A stretch of 64,000 bases of DNA from Paenibacillus sp. JNUCC-31 (GTDB taxonomy: Bacteria; Bacillota; Bacilli; Paenibacillales; Paenibacillaceae). The position numbers were made by a program, and so were the translations under genes. The notes below the pieces were generated by a model, which was not told the origin of the DNA, searched no databases, and saw nothing but the letters and a program-made list of their open reading frames with translations. Shown here one piece after another: positions 8,315 through 16,785 of the stretch. Where the stretch lies: positions 558,001 through 622,000 of the forward strand of contig NZ_CP062165.1 of NCBI RefSeq assembly GCF_014844075.1, read 5' to 3'. Numbering within the stretch: position 1 is the stretch's first letter; each line of letters opens with the position of its first letter.

Positions 8315-11300
8315 TTAGAATGAATAGATCTGCTCCATCATTCTGGCTACAGCGACTGCTCCCTGTGCACGGTTAGCATTCTGTTTCGGCGCAAAGTTGC
8401 CATCAGCCATCCCGTTTAACATGCCCTGTTCTTGCATCAAGGCAACAGCTTGTTTTGCATATTCGGATATCTCTGCATTATCCTTAAATCCGGTACTGCT
8501 GGATGTACTTATGGTTGAACGTTCATTCTTCGTCATAACCTGTATTGCACGGTTTAACATCACCGCCATGTCCTCACGGGTAATACGTTCATTAGCTGCG
8601 AACGATCCGTCTGCTCTACCTTGCACGATTCCCATCTCCAGACCAAGGCGTACGGAATCTGAATACCATTGATCACTCTTCACATCCGCTAGGGCTGAAG
8701 TGGATGTATCCGGCAAACGTGATTCGCCAATACCCTTAATAATCATTTGTAGAAATTGTGCTCTTGTCAGCTCTCCCGCGGGATTGAATCGAGTATCCGT
8801 CATGCCTGTAATGATTCCTTTGCCATACAGATTCTGAACCTCTTTCATGGCCCAGGAGAAGGATTGCAAGTCATTCAAGGGAACCTGCACTTCAGTAATC
8901 ACGAAATGGCCTGATTGAAGCGGCTTAAATGCCAAACTTTTAGTCGTTTCATTATATTGAGTAAAAGTTACTGGCATCATTTCACCATTTGGCAAAAGGG
9001 ATTGAATAACCAGCACAACGTCTTCTGCATTTGAATTTTGAACATTCGACATCGCGATTTCAACGGATCTGTCTGTCCACTGTAACGGCTGCCCGTTTAA
9101 CAACAGATTCACGCTGACCACGTTGTGGTTACCGATGGTTTTCTTTTGCGCTTCAGACAGATTCGCTGTGGAGTCTTCGGCCAGAATGACATCCATTGTA
9201 GCCTCATCTTCGCTACGAGCATCCTTCAGTAAACTTAATGGGATACGGACAGATGTCTGTTTCATGATCAGCTCCAGCGACTGTAATGCCTGAGTACGTG
9301 CCCATTCCTGAAGTTGATTTGCATTGAGCTGAAAGGTCACAGACTTTGCATCCTTAGGAATATCCGCAATCAAGGTTAGCTTTTTGCTCCCCGCTCCCAT
9401 TCCACCAATCGTCTGAGACAACTTCTTCATATCAGGTTGAATCACATAGGTGTCCACTCCCGTACTTGTCCCTTTGATTGTAATGGAACCACTTTCTCCT
9501 GGATTAACGGATTCAACTGGCGGCGTTACAATAGGGTTGCCAGGATTCTGCGATGATCCAGGTGTGGAAGGCTGAGCAGGTTGGCCGGGCTGTGATGGCT
9601 GACCCGGGGTCGATTCTTGCCGCACAAGCTGACTAACCGCCATTTTCAAAGCGTTATCCGCAGCACTGATTTCCTGTGCACTTGCTTCTGCATCATTGAT
9701 AAGCACGCGGGCAAACGACAATGCCTGTGCAAACACATTCCAGCTTGCGGCTGTGTATTCACTTTGACGTAGCTTCGCAGCGGAATTCACTGTAGTCTCC
9801 ATGGCAGATTTGTTCGCCGGGAAAACCCCGTACGCTTCAAAATCCATAAAGCCTACCCAATCGGAACCTGCCGTTACGGTAAGACGAATATAACGCGCCT
9901 CCGTGCCTGCGGGCAGGATATGTCTTGGATTGGTGGATACAACGACATCACTTGTTGTATCCACGACTTTCACAAAGTTCTTGTTATCGTCGGATACCTC
10001 AATCTTGTATTTAATGCCACCACTCCACATGGACATTTCCAACTTGCGGATTACAGCGGTTGCTCCCAGATCCACTTGCCACCAGCTACCCACACTTTGA
10101 TCGGTTCCCCATGAAGTATTGGGATTGCTGTCGATTGCACCCCCAGGCGAGTTAGCTTCTCCACCACCTGTACCTGCACTGCTTGATGCAGTAGCTGTTT
10201 TGCCTGTTGTTAATGCTTCCAGCAAAACAAGACTGTTATTCGCTTTTTGAAGTGTAGTCAGAGCCCCTTGCACTTCAGATTGTATGGCATCCTGCTTGTC
10301 TCTAACTGTGATTGCAGATAACAAAGCCGATTTTAGGTTCGCCCAGCTTCGTTGGGTAAATGACGATTCGGTCAATTGCTGCATTTCACCGATGAACTGT
10401 GTTAGCTCGGTTTTGTCCACATTGGATAAACCATGGATCGCGGCTTCCACTTGTTTTGCTGCTGTATTTACCTCTGTTTGTGTCGCCCTTTCATCCGCCA
10501 TGACCTGTTCTGCATGCACTAGAGCCTTGGTCAAACGCCCCCACGTGGCAGCAGACCAGTCGGTTTGCATGTATGTCTTGGCTTCGGCGATAATCGCCTG
10601 AAGTGTGTCCCGATTCGCAGCTATAACATCCATCTGCTGCATAACCGTATTCAGCGCCAACGTCGCAGCATCCGTATCCTGCTGTGTCACACCACCAGAT
10701 GTGTAAGCCAATTTGTACGTATTCTCGGCTGCCTCAATGGCTGGACCGAGTGTGTTCCAGCTTTCAGTTGTGAAATCACTGACTACGAGCGCCTGTGCGC
10801 GTGTAATGGCTGCCGACAACTCTTTCCGATCTGCGGGCAGATTGTCCAAGCCACGTTTGTACACATCCAGCGAGGGTAGAGCACGGCCTTCATAGGAGTA
10901 ACCGCCATTAGCCGGATATTCGTCATAATCAAACATGGCATGATTCTCCCATGCGTCTCCCTCCGATGCAATCCAGCCTACATTAGCTGCAATCCATGCA
11001 GGCTCCCAATAGAAGAAACCGGCTCCCTTCTGATCAGGAACTTGTGAAATCATGTCCATAATGCCTGCAATCGCATCATATTGTCCCTGTACGGTTGCCG
11101 GGAAGGTCGCTCCTCCTACATTCAGCGTATCGGGATTGCCAATAATATTGCCATGGGCATCCCCGTTTTTATACGAGAACGGATAGGACGTCTCGGCGAT
11201 AATAACTTCCTTTCCATATTTGGCGGATACTTCATTCATCGTTTTTCGCACATCTGCAAATGTTCCGTGCCAGAATGGATAATACGAAAGACCGATGATA

Positions 11301-12673
11301 TCGTATTCCAGCCCCCGTTTCTCCAATTCACCGAAATACCAGTCAAAGGTATCCGCTTTGCCCCCTTCAGCCAGATGGATCATAATTTTGACCTGATCTC
11401 CTCCAGGGACTGCGCGAACACCATCCACCCCGCGCTGAAGCAAGGCAGCGTTTTCATCAAAATTGACTTTACTATTCAATCCGTTTAATACACCACTGTT
11501 GATTTCATTACCGATTTGAACCATGTCTGGCATGGCGCCCGCTTCCTTCATTTCGCCTACCACTTCACGCGTGTAATCATAGACAGCTGTCTTCAATTCT
11601 TCGAATGAGAGGTTTTCCCAAGCTTTAGGACGAAGCTGTTGACCCGGATGTGCCCATTCATCAGAATAATGGAAGTCGAGCAGAATCTTCATGCCTTTCG
11701 CCTTTACCCGCTGGGCCAGACGAATCACATCTTCCTTGTTGTTATATCCATTGGATTTCTGTGGATCATTCCACAGACGAATCCGCACGTAGTTCACGCC
11801 GCGGTCTTTCAGAATGTCGAGCAGATCGCGCTTTGCGCCATTACTTTCCAGATAATAACCGCCATGATCCTCAATAGCTGTCAACGTGGAAATATCCACA
11901 CCTCTGACAAAATCACTGCGGTATCCTTCAACTGTAACTTCGGCTTCCGGTTGTACCGGCGCTCCATAGACATCACCTGTGACCGTAAATTTGCGTGCTG
12001 ATGCGTACTGTGAAGGCTCAATCTCTTCCCAAGTAACCGGAACAAGGCCAGATTTCCCGTTCTGGTAATGTGCCTTAACTTCGGTAGGCAGAACAGGTAC
12101 AGTACGACTTACGGTAGATACATGGACTGCATCATATTCCACGATATCTGCCGGGTTCCTTGCCTCTTTCTCTCCCCAGACTTGAAACTCGGAAATGCCA
12201 GGCCACCAGTCAGTACCCGCATAATAAGGAATCGTGACCTTTACAAACTGAACTGCGCCAGCTTGAAAATCCAGGTTGGCTATGCTCTGAGCCGTTTCAT
12301 TGGACGTTTGATCCGCTACTTTTGTCCAGTTCGTGCCGTCAGCAGAAACTTCGACGAGAAACTTTACAACCTGGTTTGCATCCTTCCATGTCAATTCAGC
12401 TCCGGAGAGCTGGTATGAATCTCCCAGGTCGACCATTAACCAGTGAGGCTGGTCCACTGAGGTCGCTCTGTCCGCACTCCATTTTGTATCCCCTTTGCCG
12501 TCTACAGCGTTCTCTTTATTGCCTCCCCACTTTAGATCTTCCGCGCTAACCGTTACCGCCTTGTTCAGTGCAACGTTTGTTTTCTCTGCTGCTGCTGCCG
12601 GTCGAACGATCAGTCCCAGATCGCAGAACAACATTAATAATACGAGACAGCCGCTTATGTATTTCTTGTGCAC
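8315..12673 (-). CDS. S-layer-anchored GH53 endo-beta-1,4-galactanase, multidomain
   Basis: A secreted enzyme of 1452 residues that would cleave beta-1,4-galactan side chains of pectin (arabinogalactan type I). Order: signal peptide to about 29 (VRPAAAAEKT); F5/8-type-C carbohydrate-binding domain (about 30-165); bacterial Ig-like domain (about 170-250); GH53 catalytic barrel (about 255-600) with acid/base Glu in QIGNEI and nucleophile Glu in VIIAETSYPF; helical FIVAR-type repeats (AAITRAQALV... style); a second F5/8-type-C domain; a Pro/Gln/Gly linker; an uncharacterised beta region; and three SLH motifs at the C-terminus for cell-wall attachment. An ATG 21 bp upstream is in frame, but the ribosome binding site AAGGGGGAGA lies downstream of it, 6-7 nt before a GTG, so translation should start at the GTG at 12673. 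A cre-like site upstream suggests carbon catabolite control. Confidence 0.93.
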   Translation of the reverse strand: MHKKYISGCLVLLMLFCDLGLIVRPAAAAEKTNVALNKAVTVSAEDLKWGGNKENAVDGKGDTKWSADRATSVDQPHWLMVDLGDSYQLSGAELTWKDANQVVKFLVEVSADGTNWTKVADQTSNETAQSIANLDFQAGAVQFVKVTIPYYAGTDWWPGISEFQVWGEKEARNPADIVEYDAVHVSTVSRTVPVLPTEVKAHYQNGKSGLVPVTWEEIEPSQYASARKFTVTGDVYGAPVQPEAEVTVEGYRSDFVRGVDISTLTAIEDHGGYYLESNGAKRDLLDILKDRGVNYVRIRLWNDPQKSNGYNNKEDVIRLAQRVKAKGMKILLDFHYSDEWAHPGQQLRPKAWENLSFEELKTAVYDYTREVVGEMKEAGAMPDMVQIGNEINSGVLNGLNSKVNFDENAALLQRGVDGVRAVPGGDQVKIMIHLAEGGKADTFDWYFGELEKRGLEYDIIGLSYYPFWHGTFADVRKTMNEVSAKYGKEVIIAETSYPFSYKNGDAHGNIIGNPDTLNVGGATFPATVQGQYDAIAGIMDMISQVPDQKGAGFFYWEPAWIAANVGWIASEGDAWENHAMFDYDEYPANGGYSYEGRALPSLDVYKRGLDNLPADRKELSAAITRAQALVVSDFTTESWNTLGPAIEAAENTYKLAYTSGGVTQQDTDAATLALNTVMQQMDVIAANRDTLQAIIAEAKTYMQTDWSAATWGRLTKALVHAEQVMADERATQTEVNTAAKQVEAAIHGLSNVDKTELTQFIGEMQQLTESSFTQRSWANLKSALLSAITVRDKQDAIQSEVQGALTTLQKANNSLVLLEALTTGKTATASSSAGTGGGEANSPGGAIDSNPNTSWGTDQSVGSWWQVDLGATAVIRKLEMSMWSGGIKYKIEVSDDNKNFVKVVDTTSDVVVSTNPRHILPAGTEARYIRLTVTAGSDWVGFMDFEAYGVFPANKSAMETTVNSAAKLRQSEYTAASWNVFAQALSFARVLINDAEASAQEISAADNALKMAVSQLVRQESTPGQPSQPGQPAQPSTPGSSQNPGNPIVTPPVESVNPGESGSITIKGTSTGVDTYVIQPDMKKLSQTIGGMGAGSKKLTLIADIPKDAKSVTFQLNANQLQEWARTQALQSLELIMKQTSVRIPLSLLKDARSEDEATMDVILAEDSTANLSEAQKKTIGNHNVVSVNLLLNGQPLQWTDRSVEIAMSNVQNSNAEDVVLVIQSLLPNGEMMPVTFTQYNETTKSLAFKPLQSGHFVITEVQVPLNDLQSFSWAMKEVQNLYGKGIITGMTDTRFNPAGELTRAQFLQMIIKGIGESRLPDTSTSALADVKSDQWYSDSVRLGLEMGIVQGRADGSFAANERITREDMAVMLNRAIQVMTKNERSTISTSSSTGFKDNAEISEYAKQAVALMQEQGMLNGMADGNFAPKQNANRAQGAVAVARMMEQIYSF

Positions 12674-12737
12674 GCTTGATCTCCCCCTTATCATGTTTGG
12701 ATAAACTTGAATCCATGAGTTTGTAAATCATTATAAT

Positions 12738-12751
12738 TGTAAGCGCTTTAT
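12738..12751. promoter_or_regulatory. cre-like catabolite-control site before the galactanase gene
   Basis: TGTAAGCGCTTTAT matches the CcpA operator consensus TGWAARCGYTWNCW at 13 of 14 positions and lies 65 bp before the GTG start. Repression of an extracellular glycanase by preferred sugars is biologically sensible. The rest of the 12674-12985 gap holds only the terminator of the next gene. Confidence 0.65.
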
Positions 12752-12851
12752 GTTGATCAGGGACACGGCATTATCCCAAGTAAACAGCAGTTATTTTAAC
12801 AATCGTCTGGTAATTCCTTACTCACCGTGGATCGTTTCCCATTGTTAACAT

Positions 12852-12896
12852 AAAAAATCTGCCCCCTCTGCCAGACAGGCAGAATGGAACAGATTT
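12852..12896 (-). terminator. Terminator of the YceI-like gene
   Basis: Nested hairpin: inner CTGCC/GGCAG stem, outer ATCTG/CAGAT stem, followed on the minus strand by six T. It lies about 90 bp past the stop codon of the YceI-like gene. Confidence 0.7.
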
Positions 12897-12985
12897 AGGC
12901 GTGTAACGATGTACATAAATATTGGTTTCTCCGTCTACATCACTGGAATGTAAAACAAGTTGGATTAGTCTTATGTACTCAATTC

Positions 12986-13711
12986 TTACTTGCTGAGCTT
13001 CAGCTCCAACCGTACCTGGATATCATTCTCGGCCGAGAGAACAACAGAGTGCGGATTTTTCAACCCAAAATCTTCAAAGGTAACCATCGTTGTACCAGAC
13101 AACAACACCTGATTATTCTCATAAGCCGCTTTCACGTCAAACGTAACCTCTTTCTCAATTCCTTTTACCGTAAGGATTCCATTCATTTTGAAGTCCACCG
13201 TCTGCCCTGCGGTCCATTCTGCTGGCACATTCTCGAAGGAAGTTGCGGTGAATGTAGCTTGAGGGTATGTGCTCGCGTCGAAGAAATCGGCCTCTTTTAC
13301 ATGACCATCGCGCTGACTGTTACCCGAGTCGATTCCATTCATCTGGATCTGTCCTTCCGCTTTCATTTGGGAAGGGTCTGCCACATTGATCGTCCAGTTA
13401 CCACTCACCTGCTCGTCCGCAAAATTGACGGTCTCCTGAGATGTTGTTACCGAGAAATAAACTTTCGAACCTTCGCTGATGCTCCAGTCTCCATTCAGTT
13501 GCTCTGCTCCAACGGTTTCTTTGGATACTTTTGTCCCACTGCCGCTGTCCGATCCGGTTTCCGTTGTGGAAGCTGCCGTACTCACAGGAAGCACTTGCTC
13601 AATCTCAACATTATTTCCCAGATAACTGTTCGCGAAGTAGTAACCTCCGCCCCCAAGAATGACGACTGCTGCGACACCTGAAATGATCCATGTTTTTGTC
13701 TTTTTGTTCAT
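12986..13711 (-). CDS. Membrane-anchored YceI-family protein
   Basis: A 241-residue protein with an N-terminal membrane anchor (about 8-28, WIISGVAAVVILGGGGYYFA), a Ser/Thr/Gly linker (about 43-65), and a C-terminal YceI-type lipocalin-like beta-barrel (about 73-240) containing GQIQMNGIDSGNSQRDGHV and the ADFFDASTYPQATFTA motif typical of the family. YceI proteins bind polyisoprenoids or other amphiphiles; the ligand here is unknown. GGAGGAG lies 6-7 nt before the ATG. The gene is divergent from a two-component system that starts about 190 bp away, so it may be a target of that regulator. It is not in an operon with the galactanase, being separated from it by a terminator. Confidence 0.85.
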   Translation of the reverse strand: MNKKTKTWIISGVAAVVILGGGGYYFANSYLGNNVEIEQVLPVSTAASTTETGSDSGSGTKVSKETVGAEQLNGDWSISEGSKVYFSVTTSQETVNFADEQVSGNWTINVADPSQMKAEGQIQMNGIDSGNSQRDGHVKEADFFDASTYPQATFTATSFENVPAEWTAGQTVDFKMNGILTVKGIEKEVTFDVKAAYENNQVLLSGTTMVTFEDFGLKNPHSVVLSAENDIQVRLELKLSK

Positions 13712-13836
13712 CTCTATTCTCCTCCAATGGATAACGGTATAAGTTGGTTGTTAATCAGCATCTTAACAGTCCAATGTGTCAGGATGACGTCAAGAAATGA
13801 CGTATAACGCATTTTTTTCTGAAAATAATTGCCTCA

Positions 13837-13865
13837 TTGGCATTGTGCTCCCGCTCATGTAAAAT
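13837..13865 (+). promoter_or_regulatory. Sigma-A promoter of the second two-component system
   Basis: TTGGCA (13837-13842), 17-bp spacer, TAAAAT (13860-13865). Transcription would begin near 13872, downstream of the longest possible reading-frame start, which supports the TTG start at 13903. Upstream, the direct repeat ATGACGT (13784-13790 and 13797-13803) in the divergent intergenic region could be a regulator site. Confidence 0.65.
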
Positions 13866-13902
13866 CAGTACACAAGCTTCTGAAGTGAAAGGAGACATCT
13901 TC

Positions 13903-14589
13903 TTGAGATCCATACTCATCGTCGAAGATGAACAAGCTATTGCCCGCGTGCTGGCTGCCTATCTTCGAAAAGCGGGATTTGTCGTTCGTCACGCAGCGGA
14001 TGGACATGCCGCCCTCACTCTATTTGATTCGGATGTCCCATCCCTGGTGTTGCTGGACGTGATGCTGCCCGGCATGGACGGTTGGGAGCTGCTGCGAATG
14101 ATCCGTGAAAAAAGCGCTTGTCCTGTCATCATGCTTACCGCATTGGATGATATTCAGGATCGTCTGAACGGTCTGAATGCCGGAGCTGACGATTATATGA
14201 GCAAACCCTTTGTCCCGGAGGAAGTCGTGGCCCGGGTGAATGCCGTACTTCGCCGCAATCCGCACTGGACCGCTGGTGGTGAAGGCAAACGTTACTTTGG
14301 CAATCTGGTCATTGATCTGGCCGCCAAACAGGTGCTTTTGAACGGAGCTGAGGTTGCATTGACACCACGTGATTTGTCACTGCTCCTGTTTCTGTCCGAA
14401 TACCCCAACCGCACGTTTACCCGTGAGCATCTCATTGAACAGGTATGGGGGATGGACTATGACGGAAGTGACCGGGCTGTAGATCTTTCCATCAAAAGAC
14501 TGCGTCAGGCGCTTTCTCATTGGATACCGGAAACAGGAGAAATTCGGACTTTACGGGGAATGGGGTATCAATTTTGGATCGCCAACTAA
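13903..14589 (+). CDS. OmpR-family response regulator
   Basis: A 228-residue receiver plus winged-helix regulator. The receiver has VEDEQ at its start, phospho-acceptor Asp in LLDVMLPGMDGWE, and Lys in MSKPF. The C-terminal DNA-binding domain ends IRTLRGMGYQF. The start is a TTG: AAAGGAG (13888-13894) lies 8 nt before it, and the promoter places the transcript start after the earlier in-frame codon. The kinase gene overlaps its 3' end by 16 bp. Stimulus and targets are unknown; the divergent YceI-like gene is the obvious candidate target. Confidence 0.9.
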   Translation: MRSILIVEDEQAIARVLAAYLRKAGFVVRHAADGHAALTLFDSDVPSLVLLDVMLPGMDGWELLRMIREKSACPVIMLTALDDIQDRLNGLNAGADDYMSKPFVPEEVVARVNAVLRRNPHWTAGGEGKRYFGNLVIDLAAKQVLLNGAEVALTPRDLSLLLFLSEYPNRTFTREHLIEQVWGMDYDGSDRAVDLSIKRLRQALSHWIPETGEIRTLRGMGYQFWIAN

Positions 14590-16037
14590 AACGAAATAAA
14601 CCCAAACGCAAAACATCCATTCTATCCTATTGGACGCTTCGATATTTTCTAATTCTCTGCATCGGCTTCATTATTATTGTTGCAGGTGCACTCTACTGGA
14701 TCAGAATCACTTCCATTGAGAAGAGTCTCAAAACAGCTCAACTGCTAGGCTTCGAAATTGCGGAGAAGATTACTGAAAACGAGAACAAGCTGCATATTCC
14801 TCCCGATCTTGACAGACTGGTGGACAAGCGTATCAAGCTGTTCAATACAGATAACTATTTTTGCATTATGGTGCTCGACAACAATAATCAATTGATCTAT
14901 TCCAGACCGAAAATGACGCAGCAAGATGTGTATTACAGGCTGTCAGATGACCTGCGCGAACCACGAAACAACAAATTTGCCGGGGTGACAGTTAACGTCA
15001 CAGATGACGATCAGACGCTGGGTAAGGTGTGGGTCATGCAATCCAAAAAATCCATTACATATAATCCGGAAGCGATGCTGGTGGTATGCCTAATTTTTGG
15101 CGCATTAATTCTGTGTGGATGGTTTACAATCTACCTCCTGTCACGAAAGCTCTCCAGACCGATTCGCCAGGTCGCTCTTGCAGCGGAGCAGATTCGAAAC
15201 GGCAATTATGAAGTCAATCTGAATCTGAATACACGGGAGTGGGAGATGAATGAGCTGGTTGATTCCTTCCGGGAGATGTCCATTCGTTTGCAGCAGCTGG
15301 AGGAATGGCGTGCCCTGTCCCTTGCAGGGGTATCCCATGAATTAAAAACACCCGTCACTTCCATTAAAGGACTTGTGATGGCCGTTCGGGATGATATCGT
15401 CAGTCCGCAGGAAGGAAAGGAATTTCTGGATATTGCACTAAAAGAATCTGAACGTATGGAACGTATGGTCGCTGATCTGCTTGATTACAATGCAATGAGT
15501 GCTGGCAATGTTGGTGTGCGTCAGGAGCGCATTGATCTGAATCTGTTGGTGGGTGAAATTATCTATCAGTGGAAAATTGCATATGAGAACAAGTCTCCCG
15601 AGATTGAACTGCTAATCCCTTCGAGTACACTCTATGCCATTGGTGATGCGCTTCGGATTCAGCAAATCATTGTTAATCTGCTAAATAACGGTCTACAGGC
15701 GACAGCTTCCGATCAAGCTACGGTCTTTCATATCCGTTTGCGGGCCGAGGAAGACAAGCTGTTCATTGACGTTCAGGACAACGGTACAGGGATTATCATG
15801 GAAGATCAGCCCAAAGTCTTTGAACGCTTCTATCGCGGTGAGATCAAGAAACGTCATACTCGCGGACTCGGCCTCGGTCTGACCTACAGCAGCTTGCTGG
15901 CTCGTGCTCAAGGCGGGGAATTGTTACTGACCTCCAGCAGCCCTGAAGGCAGTCTCTTCACCTTATCGCTGCCGCGTTGGTCTGCCCCGGATAAACCTGG
16001 GAAAGAGTCATCTTACCGGGCGACTGCTAATGCTTAA
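14574..16037 (+). CDS. HAMP-containing sensor histidine kinase
   Basis: A membrane kinase of about 487 residues. First membrane helix at about 18-40 (YFLILCIGFIIIVAGALYW), an extracellular sensor of about 125 residues, second helix at about 168-188, a HAMP linker (SRKLSRPIRQVALAAEQIRNG), H-box SLAGVSHELKTPVTS, N-box IIVNLLNNGLQAT, G1 DNGTGI and G2 GLGLGLTYS. I chose the TTG at 14574, which overlaps the regulator gene by 16 bp and has GGGG about 9 nt upstream. An ATG at 14520 is also in frame but lies deep inside the regulator gene. Partner of the upstream response regulator; the signal is unknown. Confidence 0.88.
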   Translation: MDRQLKRNKPKRKTSILSYWTLRYFLILCIGFIIIVAGALYWIRITSIEKSLKTAQLLGFEIAEKITENENKLHIPPDLDRLVDKRIKLFNTDNYFCIMVLDNNNQLIYSRPKMTQQDVYYRLSDDLREPRNNKFAGVTVNVTDDDQTLGKVWVMQSKKSITYNPEAMLVVCLIFGALILCGWFTIYLLSRKLSRPIRQVALAAEQIRNGNYEVNLNLNTREWEMNELVDSFREMSIRLQQLEEWRALSLAGVSHELKTPVTSIKGLVMAVRDDIVSPQEGKEFLDIALKESERMERMVADLLDYNAMSAGNVGVRQERIDLNLLVGEIIYQWKIAYENKSPEIELLIPSSTLYAIGDALRIQQIIVNLLNNGLQATASDQATVFHIRLRAEEDKLFIDVQDNGTGIIMEDQPKVFERFYRGEIKKRHTRGLGLGLTYSSLLARAQGGELLLTSSSPEGSLFTLSLPRWSAPDKPGKESSYRATANA

Positions 16038-16055
16038 TACAACATGCTGAATTAC

Positions 16056-16100
16056 CAAATAGCCCGGTTTCCTTTGAAGGAATACCGGACTATTTTCTTT
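16056..16100 (+). terminator. Terminator of the second two-component system
   Basis: AATAGCCCGGT and ACCGGACTATT arms, with an inner TCCTTT/AAGGA stem, followed by TTCTTT just past the kinase stop. Confidence 0.8.
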
Positions 16101-16247
16101 CTATGTGATCAGACTATTTCCTGTCGTCCTCCCCAAGTTATGGGGTTAGAACACGTGGCATATATTCTGTATACGCATCATTGATTAACTTTTTTGCAGC
16201 GGACTACTGGCAATTATGGCTTTTCGCTTGGCCTGGAGTCCAATTTG

Positions 16248-16276
16248 TTGCAAGAAAAAGTAAAATTTGCTATTCT
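16248..16276 (+). promoter_or_regulatory. Promoter candidate for the DUF1540 gene
   Basis: TTGCAA (16248-16253), 17-bp spacer, TATTCT (16271-16276). This leaves a leader of about 140 nt that contains a hairpin (16308-16330) followed by a T run at 16337-16342. The rest of the 16038-16425 gap shows only the kinase terminator. Confidence 0.5.
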
Positions 16277-16425
16277 AAACATGCATCGTTGTGTATAACG
16301 CAAAAAAGCCCTCTATTTCCTCGAGAGAGCATAGCATTTTTTCCAGATAGCAAGCGGCAACTTGCATTCTGGGTTTTCTTTTATACCAACGAATGTAAAT
16401 CCAAACAAAGTGAGGTTTAACAATC

Positions 16426-16578
16426 ATGGCAAAAGACGTATTATGTGAAGTTGATTCCTGTCGTTACTGGGCTCAAGAAAACAAATGCAACGCAACTTCG
16501 ATCTACATCGTGAGTCACAGTTCCAAACCAGTCAATGAATCCGCTGAAACGGATTGCAAAACGTTTGAAGTGAAATAA
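16426..16578 (+). CDS. DUF1540 mini-protein
   Basis: A 50-residue Cys-containing protein starting MAKDVLCEVDSCRYW and ending KTFEVK. Cys at residues 7, 12, 21 and 44 fit the DUF1540 pattern, a small presumed metal-binding family common in Firmicutes. AGTGAGGT lies about 10 nt before the ATG, and a strong terminator follows, so it is transcribed alone. The function of the family is not known to me. Confidence 0.85.
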   Translation: MAKDVLCEVDSCRYWAQENKCNATSIYIVSHSSKPVNESAETDCKTFEVK

Positions 16579-16602
16579 GAAATTAATTTTGTTTGTACCA
16601 AG

Positions 16603-16635
16603 TAAAAGGAGCCCCAGCCGGTTCCTTTTTTCTTT
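16603..16635 (+). terminator. Terminator of the DUF1540 gene
   Basis: Stem AAAAGGAGCC / GGTTCCTTTT around a short GC-rich loop, running into TTTTTTCTTTT. Confidence 0.85.
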
Positions 16636-16646
16636 TGTATTGTAAC

Positions 16647-16665
16647 AAGAATGATAATTATTATC
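16647..16665 (+). promoter_or_regulatory. Fur box of the HpaB-like monooxygenase gene
   Basis: AAGAATGATAATTATTATC matches the 19-bp Fur consensus at 16 of 19 positions, about 120 bp before the start codon. A TATAAA at 16675-16680 just downstream could be the -10 box, though its -35 is weak. Confidence 0.7.
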
Positions 16666-16785
16666 AAGCTCTTTTATAAAGCTTTCATATTCATTTCTCT
16701 CCATGCACAACAGAGTGCCTATTTACGTACACTACGAGAGAAGTCAAACTGCCCATGAACGATTCAATCCAAGAGGTGAGTAACG

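Noticed and set aside
13049..13681. 210-codon plus-strand frame opposite the YceI gene
   Set aside because: Antisense to a clear YceI domain and no credible start context.
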